A stretch of 64,000 bases of DNA from Actinocorallia herbida (GTDB lineage Bacteria; Actinomycetota; Actinomycetes; Streptosporangiales; Streptosporangiaceae), in contig NZ_RJKE01000001.1 of NCBI RefSeq assembly GCF_003751225.1, forward strand, positions 7,006,001-7,070,000, in the 5' to 3' direction. Under the pieces are notes generated by a model. That model was not told the DNA's origin. It saw only the letters and a list, made by a program, of their open reading frames with translations, and did not search any database. Made by a program: the position numbers and the translations under genes. Shown in pieces: positions 58,297 through 64,000 of the stretch. The stretch's first letter is position 1, and each line of letters opens with the position of its first letter.

Positions 58297-59268
58297 TCAG
58301 GCGGTGAGGCGGGGCCAGTCTTGTTGCCAGTTACGGCCTTCGGCGTCTATGAAAGAGCCGGGTGGGGGCTGGAGGCCGTGGGCGCGGAGCCAGGTGCCGG
58401 GCGGGGTCTGGTTGCGGCGGGGGCGGCCGTCGGAGGGCATGATCTGAGGCGGGATGGGGGCCGGGGCCGGGTCGTGGTAGGTCTCCAGGCTCTGGTCGGC
58501 CAGGTCCTTCTCCTCGGCCATGCCGATGGGGCCTTCGCGGCGGGCGTTGAAGAACTGGTTCACGGCCGGGTCGCGGCTGGTGAGGATCATCTCGCGGGGG
58601 CCGAAGGCGACGAGGCCGCGGCGGAAGAGCAGGCCCATGTTGTCGGGCAGGACGCGGGCGGTGCCGATGTCGTGGGTGACGATCAGGATGGTCGCGCCGG
58701 TCTCGTGGTTGATGTCCACGAAGAGCTGGCTGAGGTAGGACGTCCGGACGGGGTCGAGGCCGGAGTCCGGTTCGTCGGCCAGGATGATCTCGGGGTCCAG
58801 GACGAGGGCGCGGGCCAGTCCGGCGCGCTTGCGCATCCCGCCGGAGATCTCCCCCGGAAACTTGTCCTCCGCGCCGGAGAGGCCGACCATCTCCATCTTC
58901 TCCAGGGTCTTGGCGCGGACCTTCGACTCCGAGAGCCGCGTGTGCTCGCGCAGCGGGAACGCGACGTTGTCGAAGACGCTCATCGAGCCGAACAGCGCGC
59001 CGTCCTGGAACAGCACGCCGAAGCGCCGCCGCATCTCGTACAGCCGGCGTTCGCGCAGCTCGGGAACATCCTGCCCGTCCACCCACACATGCCCTCGGTC
59101 GGGCCGCAACAGCCCGATGAGGTTCTTCAGAAAGACGGATTTGCCCGTTCCCGACGGCCCCAGCAGGGCCGAGATCTGGCCCGCGGGGACGGTGAACGAC
59201 ACGTCCTCCCAGATCACCTGGCGGCCGAACGACTTGCGCAGGCCCTCCACCCGGATCTCGACGCCCAT
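58297..59268 (-). CDS. Mce/Mla-type ABC transporter ATP-binding protein
   Basis: A 323-residue ATPase: Walker A Gly-Pro-Ser-Gly-Thr-Gly-Lys-Ser-Val-Phe-Leu-Lys, Q-loop Phe-Gln-Asp-Gly-Ala-Leu-Phe-Gly-Ser, Ile-Ser-Gly-Gly-Met-Arg-Lys-Arg signature and Walker B Ile-Ile-Leu-Ala-Asp-Glu-Pro-Asp-Ser-Gly-Leu-Asp-Pro-Val-Arg. Lys-Ser-Val and the GGMRKR form are typical of MlaF/MceG ATPases that energise lipid import. A Pro-rich C-terminal tail of about 70 residues is additional. No permease or Mce gene is near, so like mycobacterial MceG it may serve distant mce operons. Confidence 0.88.
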   Translation of the reverse strand: MGVEIRVEGLRKSFGRQVIWEDVSFTVPAGQISALLGPSGTGKSVFLKNLIGLLRPDRGHVWVDGQDVPELRERRLYEMRRRFGVLFQDGALFGSMSVFDNVAFPLREHTRLSESKVRAKTLEKMEMVGLSGAEDKFPGEISGGMRKRAGLARALVLDPEIILADEPDSGLDPVRTSYLSQLFVDINHETGATILIVTHDIGTARVLPDNMGLLFRRGLVAFGPREMILTSRDPAVNQFFNARREGPIGMAEEKDLADQSLETYHDPAPAPIPPQIMPSDGRPRRNQTPPGTWLRAHGLQPPPGSFIDAEGRNWQQDWPRLTA

Positions 59269-59377
59269 GGCGGCACTCCCCGCCGGGGCCGGGCGGCGGG
59301 CGGTCCCGCACAGTCTGAGACGGCCCCGCTGCCCGGAAGGTATGTCGGAACGAAAGATCTGAGAGGGCCCAAAAACC

Positions 59378-60121
59378 CTAGGCGGCGGGGATGCCGAGGG
59401 CCTTGTGGATCTCGGCGAGCACCTCGGGGAGCTGGTCGTTGAGGTAGAAGTGACCACCCGGGAACGCCCTGACCTCGCACGACGCCGTCGTCACCTCCGC
59501 CCAGCGGTACATCTCCTCCACCGTGACGTGCGGGTCGGCCTCGCCGGTGAGCGCGGTGAGCGGGCTGGCCAGCTTCGGCGCGTCCGGGTCCCGCCGGTAC
59601 CGCTCGATCGCCTTGAAGTCGGCCCGGACGTACGGCAGGACGAGTTCGCGCAGCTCCGGATCGGCCAGCGCGGCGGTGTCGGTGCCGCCGAGCTTCGTCA
59701 GCTCCGCGACGAGCCCGTCGTCGTCCCGCTCGGAGATCCGGTCCTCGGTGTCGGTCCGCCGGTGGATCGGCTTGGCGCCCGAGGCGAAGAAGTGGACGGG
59801 GGCGGCGCCCTTGGCCTGGAGGATCAGCGCGGTCTCATAGGCGACGAGCGTGCCCATGCTGTGCCCGAGCAGGGCGAGCGGCCGGTCGGTGAGCGGCGCG
59901 AGCGCGGCGGCGACGAGCCGGGCGGCCTGCTTCAGGTCGGTCATCACGGGCTCGCGCATCCGGTCGGCGCGGCCGGGGTACTGCACGGCGTGCACTTCGA
60001 GTGCCGGGCTCGCGGCCTTGCCCCACGGCCGGAAGGACACGGCGGAGCCTCCGGCGTGCGGGAAGCAGACGAGTCGGGTCGTCGCCCAGGGCCGGGGGTC
60101 GGGGCAGCGCAGCCAGCTCAC
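59378..60121 (-). CDS. Type II thioesterase of the NRPS cluster
   Basis: The 247-residue GrsT-like alpha/beta hydrolase begins Leu-Val-Cys-Phe-Pro-His-Ala-Gly-Gly-Ser-Ala. It has the nucleophile elbow Leu-Leu-Gly-His-Ser88-Met-Gly and the C-terminal His in Phe-Pro-Gly-Gly-His-Phe-Tyr. It clears mis-primed or stalled acyl groups from carrier domains. It is the last gene of the minus-strand NRPS group. The GTG start lies 41 bases after the GNAT gene stop. Confidence 0.92.
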   Translation of the reverse strand: MSWLRCPDPRPWATTRLVCFPHAGGSAVSFRPWGKAASPALEVHAVQYPGRADRMREPVMTDLKQAARLVAAALAPLTDRPLALLGHSMGTLVAYETALILQAKGAAPVHFFASGAKPIHRRTDTEDRISERDDDGLVAELTKLGGTDTAALADPELRELVLPYVRADFKAIERYRRDPDAPKLASPLTALTGEADPHVTVEEMYRWAEVTTASCEVRAFPGGHFYLNDQLPEVLAEIHKALGIPAA

Positions 60122-60162
60122 GGTCTTCCTCTTTCACTCGTCCGGGTCTCGCGGGTCCGGGC

Positions 60163-60786
60163 CTACTCGGCGAAGCCCGGCCGGATGCCGCGGGGGTCGT
60201 CGGGCAGGGGCCACGGCGCCACCCTGGGATCGGGCACCGCCTTCACCCCGGTCTCCTCCCGCGCGACGGAGAAGCCGCGCCGCAGATAGTTCGCCTTGGC
60301 GGTCGGATGATCGAGCGTACTCGTGCGCAGCCATACCCGCCGCGTCGGCCCCAGCCCGTCGCCCCACAGGCGGCCGCGCTGCCAGGCCCGCCGCACGCAC
60401 TGCTCGACGAGGTAGCCGCCGAACCCGCGCCCGACGAACGCCGGGACGAGGCCGACGAGGTGCACCTCGGTGTCGCCGTCGGGCTGCGCCTCGAGCTCGA
60501 AGTATCCCGCGACGGTCCCTTCGGCGAGCGCGAGCCAGGTCGCGAGTTCCGGGCGGTCCACCCATTTCGCCCAGTCGGCGTGCGTCCAGGAGAAGCGGTC
60601 GGTCCAGCAGACGCGCGCGCCGACGGCGGCGTACATCGCCCGGTTGAAGTCCGGCGACGGCACGCAGGCGAGGCTGAACGACACCTCTCCCGACGGGAGG
60701 GGGCCGGGCCGGAGGGCGCCGGGGTCGCGCATCTCCATGGCCCACTCGGTGACGGTGATCTCCCTCGGTTCCCCGGGGGCGGCCAA
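60163..60786 (-). CDS. GNAT acetyltransferase in the NRPS cluster
   Basis: A 207-residue GNAT: beta4 Val-His-Leu-Val-Gly-Leu-Val-Pro, then the acetyl-CoA loop Phe-Val-Gly-Arg-Gly-Phe-Gly-Gly-Tyr-Leu (Arg/Gln-x-x-Gly-x-Gly/Ala type), and Thr-Leu-Asp-His-Pro-Thr-Ala-Lys-Ala-Asn-Tyr. TTG at 60786 was preferred over ATG 60738 because the first beta strand (Ile-Thr-Val-Thr-Glu) lies upstream of that ATG; this is a judgement. It lies 2 bases after the mbtH-like stop. It may acylate the peptide or a precursor. Confidence 0.8.
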   Translation of the reverse strand: MAAPGEPREITVTEWAMEMRDPGALRPGPLPSGEVSFSLACVPSPDFNRAMYAAVGARVCWTDRFSWTHADWAKWVDRPELATWLALAEGTVAGYFELEAQPDGDTEVHLVGLVPAFVGRGFGGYLVEQCVRRAWQRGRLWGDGLGPTRRVWLRTSTLDHPTAKANYLRRGFSVAREETGVKAVPDPRVAPWPLPDDPRGIRPGFAE

Positions 60787-60788
60787 GG

Positions 60789-61001
60789 TCAGGCGTCCAT
60801 GGCGCGGGCGAGACTGCGCGGCCGCATGTCGGTCCAGTGCTCGGTGATGTGGTCGAGGCAGGCCTGCCGGGTGTCGGCGGCCTTCGCGACGGTCCAGCCC
60901 GCGGGGACCTCGGCGAACGTCGGCCACAGCGAGTACTGGCCCTCGTCGTTCACCAGGACAAGGTAGGTCGCTTCGTCGTTCTCGAAGGGGTTCGTGGCCA
61001 T
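60789..61001 (-). CDS. mbtH: MbtH-like protein
   Basis: The 70-residue protein has the family signature: Asn-Pro-Phe-Glu-Asn-Asp, [15 protein letters not shown], Val-Pro-Ala-Gly-Trp-Thr-Val and Trp-Thr-Asp-Met-Arg-Pro-Arg-Ser. MbtH proteins bind and activate NRPS adenylation domains. It follows the NRPS gene by 44 bases and is certainly part of the cluster. Confidence 0.97.
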   Translation of the reverse strand: MATNPFENDEATYLVLVNDEGQYSLWPTFAEVPAGWTVAKAADTRQACLDHITEHWTDMRPRSLARAMDA

Positions 61002-61045
61002 CTCGGGGGATCCTTCCGGTCGGGGGTGAAGAGTGAGGATAGTGG

Positions 61046-64000
<2,955 letters not shown>

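Overview
The window is chromosomal DNA of a high-GC Gram-positive actinomycete. GC is high throughout, GTG and TTG starts are common, genes are joined by ATGA/GTGA overlaps, and there is a DUF397/XRE/RsbW-like regulatory set, an Mce/Mla-type ATPase, a true formylglycine-generating enzyme, an NRPS with MbtH, and an AfsA-type (gamma-butyrolactone synthase) domain. The order polA, livFGMHK, pdtaR-like ANTAR regulator, pyk is the order I know from Streptomyces and partly from Mycobacterium. This points to a Streptosporangiales/Streptomycetales-like organism; the genus is not provable from here.

Layout. 1-4.3 kb: small hypothetical genes, DUF2277, a PP2C-like phosphatase, a PLDc_N membrane protein and a CocE-type hydrolase. 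4.3-10.0 kb: a seven-gene minus-strand operon built around a MacA/MacB-type exporter with two adaptors, two Gly-rich one-pass membrane proteins and a Gly-rich lipoprotein. 10.1-16.5 kb: beta-lactamase-like hydrolase, PaaI thioesterase, polA, a lipoprotein, a ROK gene remnant and a cytochrome P450. 16.5-24.2 kb: a polar amino-acid ABC operon, then livFGMHK. 24.4-26.7 kb: ANTAR response regulator, an unusual short-variable-loop tRNA with anticodon CAA, and pyruvate kinase. 26.8-32.6 kb: MFS transporter, a PEP-synthase-like phosphotransferase, and a protein that appears to join an NDP-kinase-like domain to an AfsA double hotdog. 33.0-36.1 kb: XRE/DUF5753, DUF397, an ATPase of the anti-sigma type and a beta-propeller-like protein. 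36.2-45 kb: NarL-type two-component pair divergent from a CBS protein and an ArsB/NhaD transporter, a flippase-like membrane protein, a MarR/FUSC pair with a perfect palindromic operator, a lipoprotein and three tandem hairpin repeats. 45-51 kb: TerD-domain protein, TetR divergent from a DrrAB-type exporter, an APH-fold kinase and a decayed Rpn-like gene. 51.2-57.1 kb: a LytS/LytTR pair with two solute:sodium symporters and their small partner proteins. 57.2-64 kb: FGE, an Mce/Mla-type ATPase, and the end of an NRPS cluster (type II thioesterase, GNAT, MbtH, and an A-T-TE module running off the right edge).

The most unusual locus is 28173-32608. An NDK-like/AfsA fusion is translationally coupled to a three-domain PEP-synthase-like phosphotransferase, with an MFS transporter downstream. 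It is preceded by a promoter whose spacer carries an imperfect palindrome and by a Crp-like box. Other strong signals are a pair of 11-bp direct repeats exactly 21 bp apart before the DUF485-actP operon, which fits a LytTR target, and the covarying hairpin array at 44697-45010. All assignments rest on reading motifs by eye; no database search was possible.
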